Notes under the pieces: generated by a model
Databases searched by the model: none
What the model saw: only the letters and a program-made list of their open reading frames with translations
Told to the model about the DNA's origin: nothing
Part shown: positions 52,050 through 61,228 of the stretch, piece after piece
Layout: the number at the start of each line of letters is the position of its first letter
Position numbering within the stretch: position 1 is the first letter of the stretch
Made by a program: the position numbers and the translations under genes
DNA from: Sediminibacterium sp. TEGAF015
GTDB lineage: Bacteria > Bacteroidota > Bacteroidia > Chitinophagales > Chitinophagaceae
Assembly (NCBI RefSeq): GCF_025997995.1
Contig: NZ_AP026683.1
Span: 558,501-622,500, forward strand
DNA length: 64,000 bases
Reading direction: 5' to 3'

Positions 52050-53554
52050 ATCAATTTCTTCGCTTCTGCGTCCTCATACTGATCTATCAATTCCATCAGT
52101 CTCTTTTTTAAATCGGAAGTTATTTTATCAAATCCCTTCTTTCCGTAAATATTATTCATTTCCCGCGGGTCACTCTTTAAATCAAATAATTCCCATCCTT
52201 CAACACGGGTATAAAATCGGATCAATTTATATCTCCCTGTGCTAATACCAAAATGAGGAGATACAGCATGTTCCCCATTTTCATAATAATGGTAGTAAAT
52301 GGCATCCCTTCCCTTTTTTTGAAAACCTTTAACCAATGGCAAAAAGGATTTTCCCTGCATATCAGCAGGCACTTGAATATTAGCAGCATCCAAGATGGTT
52401 GGTGCAATATCCAGATTCATCACCAGCTGTTCATTGATGCTCCCTGCCTTAATTAAACCCGGGTAACGCATTACCATAGGGGTTCGAAAAGATTCTTCGT
52501 ACATAAATCTTTTATCGAACCATCCGTGCTCACCCATATAAAATCCCTGATCGCTAACGTAAATGACTATTGTATTTTTTGACAAATTATTTTTGTCAAG
52601 ATAATCAAGAGTGCGTCCGATATTTCTGTCTAAGGATGCTGCTGTAGCCAGATAATCTTGCATATACCGCTGATATTTCCATTCAATTAATTGTTTGCCA
52701 GTTAATTTTTTTTTATTTAAATCATTATTCAGAGAATCATAGTATTCCATATAATTCCTGCGCTGTTCAGCAGTCATTCTTTTTATAGAAAACTCCTTCT
52801 CCTCTTCTGCTTTGTTTTCAAACATTTTTAAATCGTACCCCATTCGCATGGTCTTATCAATGGTCATGTCTTGAACAGCAGCCGCAGCTCTTGATTCATA
52901 ATTATCATAAAAATTATCTGGCAAAGGAAATCGGGTATTCGTAAATAGTCTTAAATCTCTTGTATCTGGCATCCAGGTTCGATGGGTATTCTTGTGACCA
53001 ATAACCAGACAAAACGGTTTTGTACTGTCTCGTTTGTTCAACCAATCTTCTGCTACATCTTCTACAATATTTGCTACATAGCCTTCAATTCTTTTTCTTT
53101 CACCATTCATAAAAATAAAATCCGGGTTGTAATAACTACCCTGTCCTGGTAAAACCTGCCAGAAACTGAATCCTTCGGGATTTGACTGTAAATGCCATTT
53201 CCCAATCCATGCCGTTTGGTAACCAGCTTTACCTAATTCCTTAATGAAAGTATTTTGAGCGCCATTAAAATTAGCGCTGACATTGTCTTTAAATCCATTT
53301 TTGTGACTGTATTTACCAGTCAAAATAACAGCTCTGCTTGGGCCACAAATACTGTTGGTAACATATGCTTTGTTAAAACGAACACCTTCTTTTGCAATGC
53401 GGTCTATATTTGGTGTTTGCATGAATATGCTTCCATAAGCACTAATGGTTTGATAAGCATGATCGTCCGAAACAATTATGATGACATTGGGCTGTTGGGC
53501 TTGAATTGAAATGACCATTATCAAAGCCATCAAAAGCATGGAAAACAGTTTCAT
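52043..53554 (-). CDS. secreted sulfatase (alkaline-phosphatase superfamily)
   Basis: The 503-residue protein has a signal peptide (to 'SIQAQ') and the type I sulfatase signature 'SICGPSRAVILTGKYSHKNGF'. Cys70 is in the C-x-P-S-R motif and would need conversion to formylglycine. Metal ligands are visible in 'IIIVSDDHAYQT' (two Asp), and in 'YVSDQGFYMGEHGWFDKRFMYEESFRTPMVMRYPG' (Asp, plus His/Lys of the active site). The C-terminal 'GWELFDLKSDPREMNNIYG' subdomain is typical of heparan- or mucin-type sulfatases. The substrate is probably a sulfated polysaccharide. The stop codon is contributed by a copy of the adjacent tandem repeat. Confidence 0.92.
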   Translation of the reverse strand: MKLFSMLLMALIMVISIQAQQPNVIIIVSDDHAYQTISAYGSIFMQTPNIDRIAKEGVRFNKAYVTNSICGPSRAVILTGKYSHKNGFKDNVSANFNGAQNTFIKELGKAGYQTAWIGKWHLQSNPEGFSFWQVLPGQGSYYNPDFIFMNGERKRIEGYVANIVEDVAEDWLNKRDSTKPFCLVIGHKNTHRTWMPDTRDLRLFTNTRFPLPDNFYDNYESRAAAAVQDMTIDKTMRMGYDLKMFENKAEEEKEFSIKRMTAEQRRNYMEYYDSLNNDLNKKKLTGKQLIEWKYQRYMQDYLATAASLDRNIGRTLDYLDKNNLSKNTIVIYVSDQGFYMGEHGWFDKRFMYEESFRTPMVMRYPGLIKAGSINEQLVMNLDIAPTILDAANIQVPADMQGKSFLPLVKGFQKKGRDAIYYHYYENGEHAVSPHFGISTGRYKLIRFYTRVEGWELFDLKSDPREMNNIYGKKGFDKITSDLKKRLMELIDQYEDAEAKKLMD

Positions 53555-53600
53555 ATGGATTGATTAGTGTAAATAAACTTAACACTTTTGTGCCAAAACA

Positions 53601-54053
53601 CTACACGCGCACTTTTACTACCATTTTCTGAATCATCCCTTCTCCAATCATTGGGGCATGCACATCATCAGGAAAATAGATGGTAAAATATCCGGGCTTA
53701 ATTGTAAAAAAGGTTTCAGGGGCATCTTCATAAAACAGAACATCTTTTTCTTCATTGTATTCACCTTTTGGTGTATGGCAATTGTTTCGGGATTTCCATC
53801 CAACTTTTTCCTCCCCTTTATATACAATTTGAATATCTATGAATTTATTATGGCATTCAAAATAATCAGTTGATTCTTTTTCACTAACCAATGATTCCGC
53901 TATCACTATGGCCCGAATATCATCTCCTTCCCATTGCGTTTCCCCAACTGGCATTTCCTCTATCTTGGAAGCTGCTATGAATGCCATTGCTTTTTCAAAC
54001 CTTGGATGCAGGGTTTGGTATTTCTTCATTTGTTCCAAAGAATCTAAAATCAT
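53601..54053 (-). CDS. YhcH/YjgK/YiaL family protein
   Basis: The 150-residue cupin-like protein matches the YhcH/YiaL/EbgC family: 'EGDDIRAIVIAESLVSEKESTDYFECHNKFIDIQIVYKGEEKVGW', 'CHTPKGEYNEEKDVLFYEDAPETFFTIKPGYFTIYFPDDVHAPMIG' and a terminal 'QKMVVKVRV'. The His/Glu/Asp residues of the HNKFID and DDVHAP blocks are the usual metal ligands. Family members occur in sugar acid and sialic acid operons and may act as sugar mutarotase- or isomerase-like enzymes. Position between a T9SS protein and a sulfatase fits a glycan-use role, by inference. Confidence 0.9.
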   Translation of the reverse strand: MILDSLEQMKKYQTLHPRFEKAMAFIAASKIEEMPVGETQWEGDDIRAIVIAESLVSEKESTDYFECHNKFIDIQIVYKGEEKVGWKSRNNCHTPKGEYNEEKDVLFYEDAPETFFTIKPGYFTIYFPDDVHAPMIGEGMIQKMVVKVRV

Positions 54054-54057
54054 ATAG

Positions 54058-55986
54058 TTAACGAATTAAATAAATACTTCCAGAAACAGGCGATTCCCCA
54101 CTTCCCTGATTAATAATATAATAATACATACCCGTGGGCACTTCTTTCCCGTTTAATTTGCCGTCCCATCCTTTGAAATAAGGTTTTGTTTGAAATACAA
54201 CCTGCCCGTATCTGTTAAAGATGCTAACAGAACTATTGGGATAAGTTTCTAGTCCGGGTACTTCCCATAAATCGTGAATGCCATCTCCATTTGGAGAAAA
54301 AGAGTTGGGCGGACTAATACGCACAAACACGCTTACTATCGTTGTATCTGAACTGGAAGGACATCCATTTATTCCATAAGCAGTTAACGTGTACTTCATT
54401 GTATTGGCAGGGTTAACCAAAGGGCTCAATGAATTCGGAGGAGTTAAATTAACCAATGGTTGCCAGGTTAATCCATTGTACTGCCCGTCTATTTTACCTG
54501 TCAATTGCGTACTATTTCCCTGCTTAATAATTTTATCAGGTCCTGCATTTACGGTTGGCGGTTTTATTACATGTACTGGAATAAAAAGGGTGTCTGTACA
54601 AGTCTGGGTATTTCTGATGATAACCTGGTATTGGGTAGTATCTATTGGCTTCACCCATATGGTTGGTCCGTTCCCTAAGGTTGCTCTACTAAAATTATAC
54701 CACTCCTGTGTGGCGCCGCCAATTGCAGTGAGTTGTGTACTATCATTAAGGCAAATGACCGTATTGCCTGTATAACTGGCATTAATAGCGTTATAAGCAG
54801 TAACAAGAACAGTATCTGTAGAAGCACACCCATTTGAAGTGGACACCAAAACTAAATACCTGCCAGTATCTGATTGGTTAACGGCCGGAAGTTGCGGGTT
54901 CCTCAATGTAGATTTGAAATTGTTAGGGCCTGTCCATAAATACGATAAATCTGATCCTGAACCTGATGCTGCTGTAAAGTTAACTGGCCCTCCTATGCAT
55001 TGGTTAATCACTTGTGTGCCTATTTTGGGGGCCTGTGTTTTTATTTCAACACTAATGGGTAAGGATGCTGTTTGACAGGAAGAAATTCCTGAGTAGATAA
55101 CTTCACTAGCTAATAAACGATATTGATAAGTTCCAACATTGGTAGGCGTTCTGATGAAATTGGTTTGATTGGCATTGCTAAGGTTGCTCCAGTTCAATCC
55201 ATTATCGGTGCTGATTTGCCACTGATAAAACGGATTGTTGTAACCCTGTCCCACTTCCATATTAAATAATATAGGGGTCTGTTCATTAAAACAAACTGAT
55301 TTATTAAAAGTGCTTATACCGTCTATTTTAGCAGACATGGATGGACCGCAAGGCCTGAAAGTAATATCATCAATGGCCAAATCATTGCCACATCCGGCAC
55401 CTGCATTGCTGGTGATTTTTAAAACAATGGAATTGGTATTTATTGGGGGCTTAAACAAGAATCCAAACTGATTAAAAGTCAGGACTGAACTTTCATTGAT
55501 ATTTCCTGTGCGATAGGTCTCTAATATTATTCCATTTGTGGTTTCAATGGTGAATGTTAAGTTGGGCTTTGTTCCATTTCCGCCACAACTAGAAGGCTTT
55601 AAAACATTGGCAACCCATGCCCCAAACTCGTAGGTGGTATTGCCACACAAGCCATTGATGGTTTCAACATAAAAAACACTGGGTGCATTGGTGGCATTGA
55701 TTAGCATCATTTTGCCCTCCTCGTCTCCTGTATGGTCTTTGTTAATATCGTGCCAGGTATTGGTAAAACAACCCAAAGCGGCACTAACGATAGAATAATT
55801 GCCATCATTGGGACAGGCATTGGTAACATAACCCAGGTTGGTTATGCCAGGCTGTAGTGGGCCGGTTGGATTATTTTTATTTCCAAAACTAATATTAACA
55901 ACAGGATTGCCAAGACTGCCGGTGCACAATTGTGCAGCAACTTCCGAATTGTAAAAAGGTATAAGGAATAAGAGTAAATATTTCAC
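54058..55986 (-). CDS. T9SS type B sorting-domain surface protein (Ig-like repeats)
   Basis: The 642-residue protein has a signal peptide (to 'EVAAQ') and an N-terminal domain (about 20-215) with paired cysteines and a jelly-roll-like pattern ending 'GNDLAIDDITFRPCG'. Two or three Ig-like modules follow ('FYQWQISTDNGLNWSNL', 'LSYLWTGPNNFKSTLRNP', 'TQEWYNFSRATLGNGP'). The last ~80 residues form the T9SS type B domain ('PNSFSPNGDGIHDLWEVPG' ending 'SGSIYLIR'). It is predicted to be placed on the surface by T9SS. Unlike the giant protein at 2-6.4 kb it has no PorP/SprF gene beside it. YhcH starts 4 bases downstream. Confidence 0.88.
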   Translation of the reverse strand: MKYLLLFLIPFYNSEVAAQLCTGSLGNPVVNISFGNKNNPTGPLQPGITNLGYVTNACPNDGNYSIVSAALGCFTNTWHDINKDHTGDEEGKMMLINATNAPSVFYVETINGLCGNTTYEFGAWVANVLKPSSCGGNGTKPNLTFTIETTNGIILETYRTGNINESSVLTFNQFGFLFKPPINTNSIVLKITSNAGAGCGNDLAIDDITFRPCGPSMSAKIDGISTFNKSVCFNEQTPILFNMEVGQGYNNPFYQWQISTDNGLNWSNLSNANQTNFIRTPTNVGTYQYRLLASEVIYSGISSCQTASLPISVEIKTQAPKIGTQVINQCIGGPVNFTAASGSGSDLSYLWTGPNNFKSTLRNPQLPAVNQSDTGRYLVLVSTSNGCASTDTVLVTAYNAINASYTGNTVICLNDSTQLTAIGGATQEWYNFSRATLGNGPTIWVKPIDTTQYQVIIRNTQTCTDTLFIPVHVIKPPTVNAGPDKIIKQGNSTQLTGKIDGQYNGLTWQPLVNLTPPNSLSPLVNPANTMKYTLTAYGINGCPSSSDTTIVSVFVRISPPNSFSPNGDGIHDLWEVPGLETYPNSSVSIFNRYGQVVFQTKPYFKGWDGKLNGKEVPTGMYYYIINQGSGESPVSGSIYLIR

Positions 55987-56020
55987 TTGCTTGCTTCAGT
56001 CTGTAAATTACCGAATCTGA

Positions 56021-58138
56021 TTAACTATTTTCTGAGCTTTCCTCAATTTTTGCAACCGCAATCAAATCTGATAATTCAACATTAATGGGAAGGGCGCCAA
56101 TTTGCACAATGGCTCTTTTCCCTCTTATCTCCTTTACTTCTCCAACCTGATAATTTTTTTTGAGTTTTACTAGTGTTCCTGGCTCTATTTCGGTATTTAA
56201 TTCCCTGTATTTTTTATCTACTTTTTTAGCTAGCTTGTTTACAACAATGGTTTCCTTCTGTTTAAAAAGCAGGTTCTGAAGGTTTTTAACTACTTCATTT
56301 TTATTCTCAGTTTTTTTCCAGTCCAAAACAATTTGCTTTAGCTTTCGCTCCATATCTTTCAGATACTGCAGCCTTTCTTCAGTAATTTTATTCTGATTTT
56401 TTAACAGCTCTATTTGTTGCTGGTGTCGTTCTTTGTTCATGACCTGCTCCATTTCCTTCTTCAACTTTTCGTTTTCTCGGAGCAATCGATGCAGTTCTTT
56501 TTTCTCTTTTTCCAGCTGTTGTAAATCTTGTTCAGTTCGGTTTAGTAATCTGTCCAATTTAAAATGATCTTCCTCTACCAGTTTTCTTGCTCTACTAATT
56601 AAATGTTTGGGTAGCCCAATTCTTTCTGCTATCGCAAATGTATAAGAGCTTCCGGGTTTGCCTATAATCAATTTATACATAGGCTGCAGGTTCACTTCAT
56701 CAAACTGCATAGCTCCGTTTAATATTCCCTGCGTGTGGTTAGCCATTACTTTTAAATTCAAATAATGGGTGGTTACCACACCAAAAGAATGTTTTCTGCC
56801 CAACTCTTCCATAATCACTTCAGCAAATGCTCCTCCCAGGTTAGGATCAGATCCGCTACCGAGTTCATCAATAAAGAACAAGGTTTTCCCATTGGCATTT
56901 TCCATAAAATGCTTCATATGCATTAAGTGGCTGGAATAAGTACTTAATTCAAACTGTAAGCTCTGGGTGTCGCCAATATGTATATAAAGCTGTTTAAAAA
57001 TCCCCATTACCGAATCTGGATGCACAGGAACAAGTAATCCGCTCTGAACCATTAGTTGATTGAGTCCGATGGTTTTCATTGTTACCGTTTTTCCTCCCGC
57101 ATTGGGGCCGCTTATAACTAGGATTCTGTTTTTGTCGTCCAGATGTATACTAACCGGAATTGTTTTTTTACCTGCTGTTTTATTATATAAGTATAATAAC
57201 GGGTGATAGGCTTCAATTAATTGCACCACTGCTTTATCTAAAACGGTTGGCATATTGGCATTCATTTCCAATGCCAGTTTTGCTTTGGCTCTTACAAAAT
57301 CAAACTCTCCTATGATTTGCAGGTACTGTTGTAGTAAAGGTGCGTACACGGATAATTCAGCCGTTAATGCCCGTAGAATTTTTTGAACTTCTTTGGTTTC
57401 TTCATTTTCCAATGCAAAAACATCATTGTTGAGTTCAATGGTTTCCTCAGGTTCAATGAATGCTGTTTTTCGACTATCACTTTCGCCGTGTAAAATCCCT
57501 TTTACCTGCCTTTTATATTCCGAGAAAACCGCTATGACCCTTCTGCCATTACTGAAACTCTCTTCAATATCTGCGGTATAACCGGCTTTGGCCATTTTTT
57601 GAACCATTTTCTCAAATACTCTTCTCAGCTCATTCCGCTTTTTGTACAAGTTCAAGCGGATTTTCTGTAGCTCTGGCGAAGCATTATCAAGTACAACGCC
57701 AGATTCATCTAATACTTCATTAATAGCAGTAACAATGTTTTTTTCATAATAGCTGTCCTGTAAAACCATTGTAAGCGCCGGATAAGCCATTCTTCTTTCG
57801 TTGTCAAACCATCTAAAAACGGTGCCCATGCTTTCCGTAAGACGCTTAATCATCATCCATTGTTCGCCTGTTAAAAGTGCGCCCGGAATAGACAGTAGCT
57901 TGATGTCCTTGCTGATATTGGCGGTGAAGTCGGCAGGAAAATATTGTTGCTGTTGAATAATTAATTTGTATTCGTAGGCCTGCCTTAATTCTCTGTCAAT
58001 AAATTCCTTTCGGGTATGTATTCTGAGTTGAGCTGTTTTATTTTTGGAATAGTCTGTATGGCAAAACCCAGACAATGTCTCTTTCACTTTGTCAAATTCC
58101 AATTGAGTCAACGCCGATTCCGGGTACAAACGCATCAT
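56021..58138 (-). CDS. mutS2: MutS2-like ATPase without C-terminal Smr domain
   Basis: The 705-residue protein has the MutS2 core/lever and ATPase domains: 'RILVISGPNAGGKTVTMKTIGLNQLMVQSGLLVPV' (Walker A), 'LFFIDELGSGSDPNLGGAFAEVIMEEL' (Walker B and signature) and 'GVVTTHYLNLKVMANH'. It continues with 'GKPGSSYTFAIAERIGLP' and a long coiled coil (about 520-610). After this comes the KOW-like 'GTLVKLKKNYQVGEVKEIRGKRAIVQIGALPINV' block, and the protein ends about 15 residues later. The Smr endonuclease domain that usually follows is absent. The frame is clean, so this is not a frameshift. It may act in ribosome rescue or recombination control without its own nuclease. Confidence 0.88.
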   Translation of the reverse strand: MMRLYPESALTQLEFDKVKETLSGFCHTDYSKNKTAQLRIHTRKEFIDRELRQAYEYKLIIQQQQYFPADFTANISKDIKLLSIPGALLTGEQWMMIKRLTESMGTVFRWFDNERRMAYPALTMVLQDSYYEKNIVTAINEVLDESGVVLDNASPELQKIRLNLYKKRNELRRVFEKMVQKMAKAGYTADIEESFSNGRRVIAVFSEYKRQVKGILHGESDSRKTAFIEPEETIELNNDVFALENEETKEVQKILRALTAELSVYAPLLQQYLQIIGEFDFVRAKAKLALEMNANMPTVLDKAVVQLIEAYHPLLYLYNKTAGKKTIPVSIHLDDKNRILVISGPNAGGKTVTMKTIGLNQLMVQSGLLVPVHPDSVMGIFKQLYIHIGDTQSLQFELSTYSSHLMHMKHFMENANGKTLFFIDELGSGSDPNLGGAFAEVIMEELGRKHSFGVVTTHYLNLKVMANHTQGILNGAMQFDEVNLQPMYKLIIGKPGSSYTFAIAERIGLPKHLISRARKLVEEDHFKLDRLLNRTEQDLQQLEKEKKELHRLLRENEKLKKEMEQVMNKERHQQQIELLKNQNKITEERLQYLKDMERKLKQIVLDWKKTENKNEVVKNLQNLLFKQKETIVVNKLAKKVDKKYRELNTEIEPGTLVKLKKNYQVGEVKEIRGKRAIVQIGALPINVELSDLIAVAKIEESSENS

Positions 58139-58180
58139 ATTAGCCTGATTGAATGCGCGAAGTTACACCGCAAGTATCAA

Positions 58181-58687
58181 TTAATAGGAATAACTGGGAA
58201 TGGGTTCTTTCTTCTTTGCGGGAAATAATACGGTAAGCGTGTAAAAAATAAAAGCAATCTGAAGCATCAGCTGAGCACCCAGGATAACATAAGTGGCCAT
58301 TGTTGCTTCCATCCACAGCTTGGTTTCAGGTAAATCAAATATTGGCGTTCCTCTGTCTGGAGAAGAAGGCTGTATAACCTGATAAGTGAACATAAGGGCA
58401 ACTAGTAAAAATATGGAGAGGGCTACGTGAAGAAAATTTACGAGTACATGTCCCTTGTCCTGATCTCTCATAAACCGGTGCATCAGGTAAGGAATCAGGA
58501 AGATGGGAATATGAAAAATTAAAATATTGGTGCTTAAAATGAAGGGTACTGAAACACCGAAATATGGGTCAATGCTCAAAGCCTCATAGAAGTGATATAG
58601 CGCAAAAAATAGCAACAGTGGCATGGCCAACAGCAGCGACTCTATACGCAGAGACATATACTTCCAAAATTGGGACTGAAAGCTCAT
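58181..58687 (-). CDS. hypothetical four-helix membrane protein
   Basis: The 168-residue protein shows four hydrophobic segments at about residues 12-36, 45-68, 78-102 and 128-152. Between the third and fourth is a polar Pro-rich loop ('PSSPDRGTPIFDLPETKLW'). The N-terminus contains 'FWKYMSLRIES' and the C-terminus 'KKKEPIPSYSY'. No family is recognised. It resembles small membrane proteins of the PepSY/DUF range only in length. It heads the minus-strand run that includes mutS2 42 bases downstream. A TAAATTTG -7-like box is 18 bases upstream. Confidence 0.6.
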   Translation of the reverse strand: MSFQSQFWKYMSLRIESLLLAMPLLLFFALYHFYEALSIDPYFGVSVPFILSTNILIFHIPIFLIPYLMHRFMRDQDKGHVLVNFLHVALSIFLLVALMFTYQVIQPSSPDRGTPIFDLPETKLWMEATMATYVILGAQLMLQIAFIFYTLTVLFPAKKKEPIPSYSY

Positions 58688-58704
58688 AGTGGGTTACGGT
58701 ATCA

Positions 58705-58712
58705 CAAATTTA
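58705..58712 (-). promoter_or_regulatory. candidate -7 box for the minus-strand mutS2 run
   Basis: The minus strand reads TAAATTTG, a full match to TAnnTTTG, 17 bases before the ATG at 58687. No TTTG is seen at the -33 distance. Confidence 0.35.
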
Positions 58713-58833
58713 TCTTAAAATATCATTTTATGATTATAAAGCGTTTAAATAGTCTTGTTTCGTATGTTACTGGGCAGTTATTCAACAAAAATACCAAGCT
58801 GTTTGTAGTAATTATTATAGATAAATAAGCAAT

Positions 58834-59490
58834 ATGAAAAAGACATATTTAATTCTAACCTTTCTATCAACCTGGATGGTTGCCTGTGCTTTTACAGAAA
58901 AAGGGAATGAAATCAAACAAAATAAGCCTCAAAAATTGAATACAATGAATGCAAAATTAGATACAGCCACGTTTGGTGAAGGATGTTTCTGGTGTACCGA
59001 AGCCTTTTTTCAAAGATTAAAAGGCGTTAAGGAAGTTCTGAGCGGCTACGGTGGTGGATTCGTTGAAAATCCCACTTATGAGCAGGTTTGTGATAAAAAT
59101 ACAGGGCATATTGAGTTGGCCAGAATTGTTTTTGATCCTGCTGAAATCAGCTATGATGAATTGTTGGAAGTCTTCTGGAAGACCCATGATCCTACTACAA
59201 TGGATCAACAGGGAAATGATATTGGCCCCCAATACCGTTCGGCTATATATTATCATAACCAGGAACAAAAAGAAAAAGCAGAGAAATACAAAGCAGCATT
59301 GGACAAAAGTGGTGCATGGGCCAATCCGATAGTTACCATTATTGAGCCATTTAAGAACTTTTATCCAGCCGAAAACTATCACCAGAATTATTATAACAAC
59401 AACAAAAATCAAGGATATTGTCGATTTGTTATTGCTCCTAAACTCGAAAAATTTGAGAAAGTATTCAAAGACAAATTGATAAAGCAATAG
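58834..59490 (+). CDS. msrA: peptide-methionine (S)-S-oxide reductase, lipoprotein form
   Basis: The 218-residue protein reduces Met-S-sulfoxide in proteins. The catalytic Cys51 and Cys54 lie in 'FGEGCFWCTEAFFQRLKGV', followed by 'GYGGGFVENPTYEQVCDKNTGHIE' and 'FWKTHDPTTMDQQGNDIGPQYRSAIYYHNQEQ', with Tyr and Glu of the active site. A lipoprotein-type signal (MKKTYLILTFLSTWMVAC, Cys18) precedes it, which would place the enzyme in the periplasm or membrane. An internal ATG at residue 38 would give a cytoplasmic form. M1 peptidase follows 32 bases later on the same strand. Confidence 0.95.
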   Translation: MKKTYLILTFLSTWMVACAFTEKGNEIKQNKPQKLNTMNAKLDTATFGEGCFWCTEAFFQRLKGVKEVLSGYGGGFVENPTYEQVCDKNTGHIELARIVFDPAEISYDELLEVFWKTHDPTTMDQQGNDIGPQYRSAIYYHNQEQKEKAEKYKAALDKSGAWANPIVTIIEPFKNFYPAENYHQNYYNNNKNQGYCRFVIAPKLEKFEKVFKDKLIKQ

Positions 59491-59522
59491 TCCCCATTAT
59501 ATTATTGTACTATTTTTAGCAG

Positions 59523-61223
59523 ATGAAAAGCTTTCATTTGTTACCGGCAATTTTATTGCTTTTATTTGCCTCATTTAGTCAAGCGCAAAAGTTACCGCCT
59601 GAAAAATTTACCAAAGCAGATACCCTCAGAGGAAGTATTACACCAGAGCGGGCCTGGTGGAATTTATTGCATTACAACATAAGTGTTCAGCCCAATATAA
59701 CTGCACGTACTATTTCAGGTGCGGTTACCATCCGTTTCAAGGCATTGCAAAATCCAGCTAAAATGCAGGTAGATCTGCAACAGCCTTTGCAGATTGACAG
59801 TGTGGTGTGGCAAAAAGGGAAAAAGGAAAAACTGGTATTCCGTCACACAGGTAATGTTGCCTTGGTTACCATGCCAGTTTCTTTAAAAGCAGGAATGGAA
59901 GGATTGGTAACGGTTTATTATCAGGGTGTGCCCAGAGCTGCTGTTAGAGCGCCTTGGGATGGAGGTATCAGCTGGACTAAAGACGAATTGGGGAATCCAT
60001 TTGTTGCTACTTCATGTCAAGGTTTAGGTGCTAGCGTGTGGTGGCCCTGTAAAGATCATCAATACGACGAACCTGAATTGGGCGTTACTATAGGTGTTAG
60101 GATTCCTGATACGCTGATGAATGTTTCAAATGGAAGATTAATCGAGACTATTCAACACAATGATGCAACCAAAACTTGGGTTTGGCAGGTTACTTCTCCC
60201 ATAAATAATTACAGTGTGAGTATGAACATTGGCAAATATGTTCAATTAAAAGACAGCTACAAAGGAGATGCCGGCAATTTGGATCTTACTTATTATGTGT
60301 TGCCTCAAAATTTAGCTGCTGCCAAAAAGCAATTTGATCAGGTTAAACCCATGATCAAATGTTTTGAATATTGGTTTGGCCCCTACCCTTTTTATGCAGA
60401 TGGTTTTAAATTGGTTGAAGTGCCTTATCTCGGAATGGAACACCAAAGTAATGTGGCCTATGGGAATAAGTACCAGAACGGTTACCTGGGAAGGGATTTA
60501 TCTGGAACAGGTTGGGGACTAAAGTGGGATTTTATTATTATACATGAAAGCGGTCATGAATGGTTTGGTAACAATATCACTTCTGTTGATATAGCCGATA
60601 TGTGGATTCACGAAGGATTTACCAATTACTCCGAAACCCTATTTACGGAATGCATGGATGGAAAAGAAGCCGGGAATGCCTATAACAAAGGAGCAAGAAG
60701 AAATATCAAAAATGACAAACCCATTCTGGGAGTTTACAATGTGCACAATACAGGAAGTGGTGATATGTATCCCAAAGCCTCAGCAATGATTCATTCGATA
60801 AGAATGTCTATGCACAATGATGAAAAATTCAGACAGTTACTGAGACATCTAAATAAGCAATTTTTTCATAGGCAGGTAACTACTTCCTTGATTGAAAAAG
60901 AAATGTCTGCTTTTGCCGGATATGATCTGAAGCCTGTATTTAAGCAATATCTAACTACTACACAGGTTCCCGTATTAGACTATCAATTGTCTGCAGATGG
61001 TAAACAATTAAAATACAGGTATTCCAATGCTGTCAGTGATTTTAACTTACAATTACCTATTACAGCAGGTACTGATATCTTAGTTTTGAAGCCGAAAGTA
61101 AAACAATGGCAAATGCTTCAGCTAACACCAAAGCAGGCTGATGGATTAAACCTTGAAAAATTAGCTGATTATTTTTATATAACATTGAACGGACGTAAAG
61201 AGGGTCAAATTAAAATGAATTAG
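59523..61223 (+). CDS. secreted M1-family zinc metallopeptidase
   Basis: The 566-residue protein has a signal peptide (to 'SQAQ') and the M1 aminopeptidase N-like layout: an N-terminal beta domain (about 40-245), then the catalytic domain. Zinc ligands are in 'IIIHESGHEWFGNNIT' (His341, His345) and, 18 residues on, 'MWIHEGFTNYSETLF' (Glu364). The GxMEN exopeptidase motif is seen as 'LGMEHQSNVAYG', in which His replaces Asn. That is a family variation and may change substrate choice. The enzyme is probably periplasmic or exported. Its stop (61221-61223) is followed at 61229 by the flippase ATG. Confidence 0.92.
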   Translation: MKSFHLLPAILLLLFASFSQAQKLPPEKFTKADTLRGSITPERAWWNLLHYNISVQPNITARTISGAVTIRFKALQNPAKMQVDLQQPLQIDSVVWQKGKKEKLVFRHTGNVALVTMPVSLKAGMEGLVTVYYQGVPRAAVRAPWDGGISWTKDELGNPFVATSCQGLGASVWWPCKDHQYDEPELGVTIGVRIPDTLMNVSNGRLIETIQHNDATKTWVWQVTSPINNYSVSMNIGKYVQLKDSYKGDAGNLDLTYYVLPQNLAAAKKQFDQVKPMIKCFEYWFGPYPFYADGFKLVEVPYLGMEHQSNVAYGNKYQNGYLGRDLSGTGWGLKWDFIIIHESGHEWFGNNITSVDIADMWIHEGFTNYSETLFTECMDGKEAGNAYNKGARRNIKNDKPILGVYNVHNTGSGDMYPKASAMIHSIRMSMHNDEKFRQLLRHLNKQFFHRQVTTSLIEKEMSAFAGYDLKPVFKQYLTTTQVPVLDYQLSADGKQLKYRYSNAVSDFNLQLPITAGTDILVLKPKVKQWQMLQLTPKQADGLNLEKLADYFYITLNGRKEGQIKMN

Positions 61224-61228
61224 TGTAC

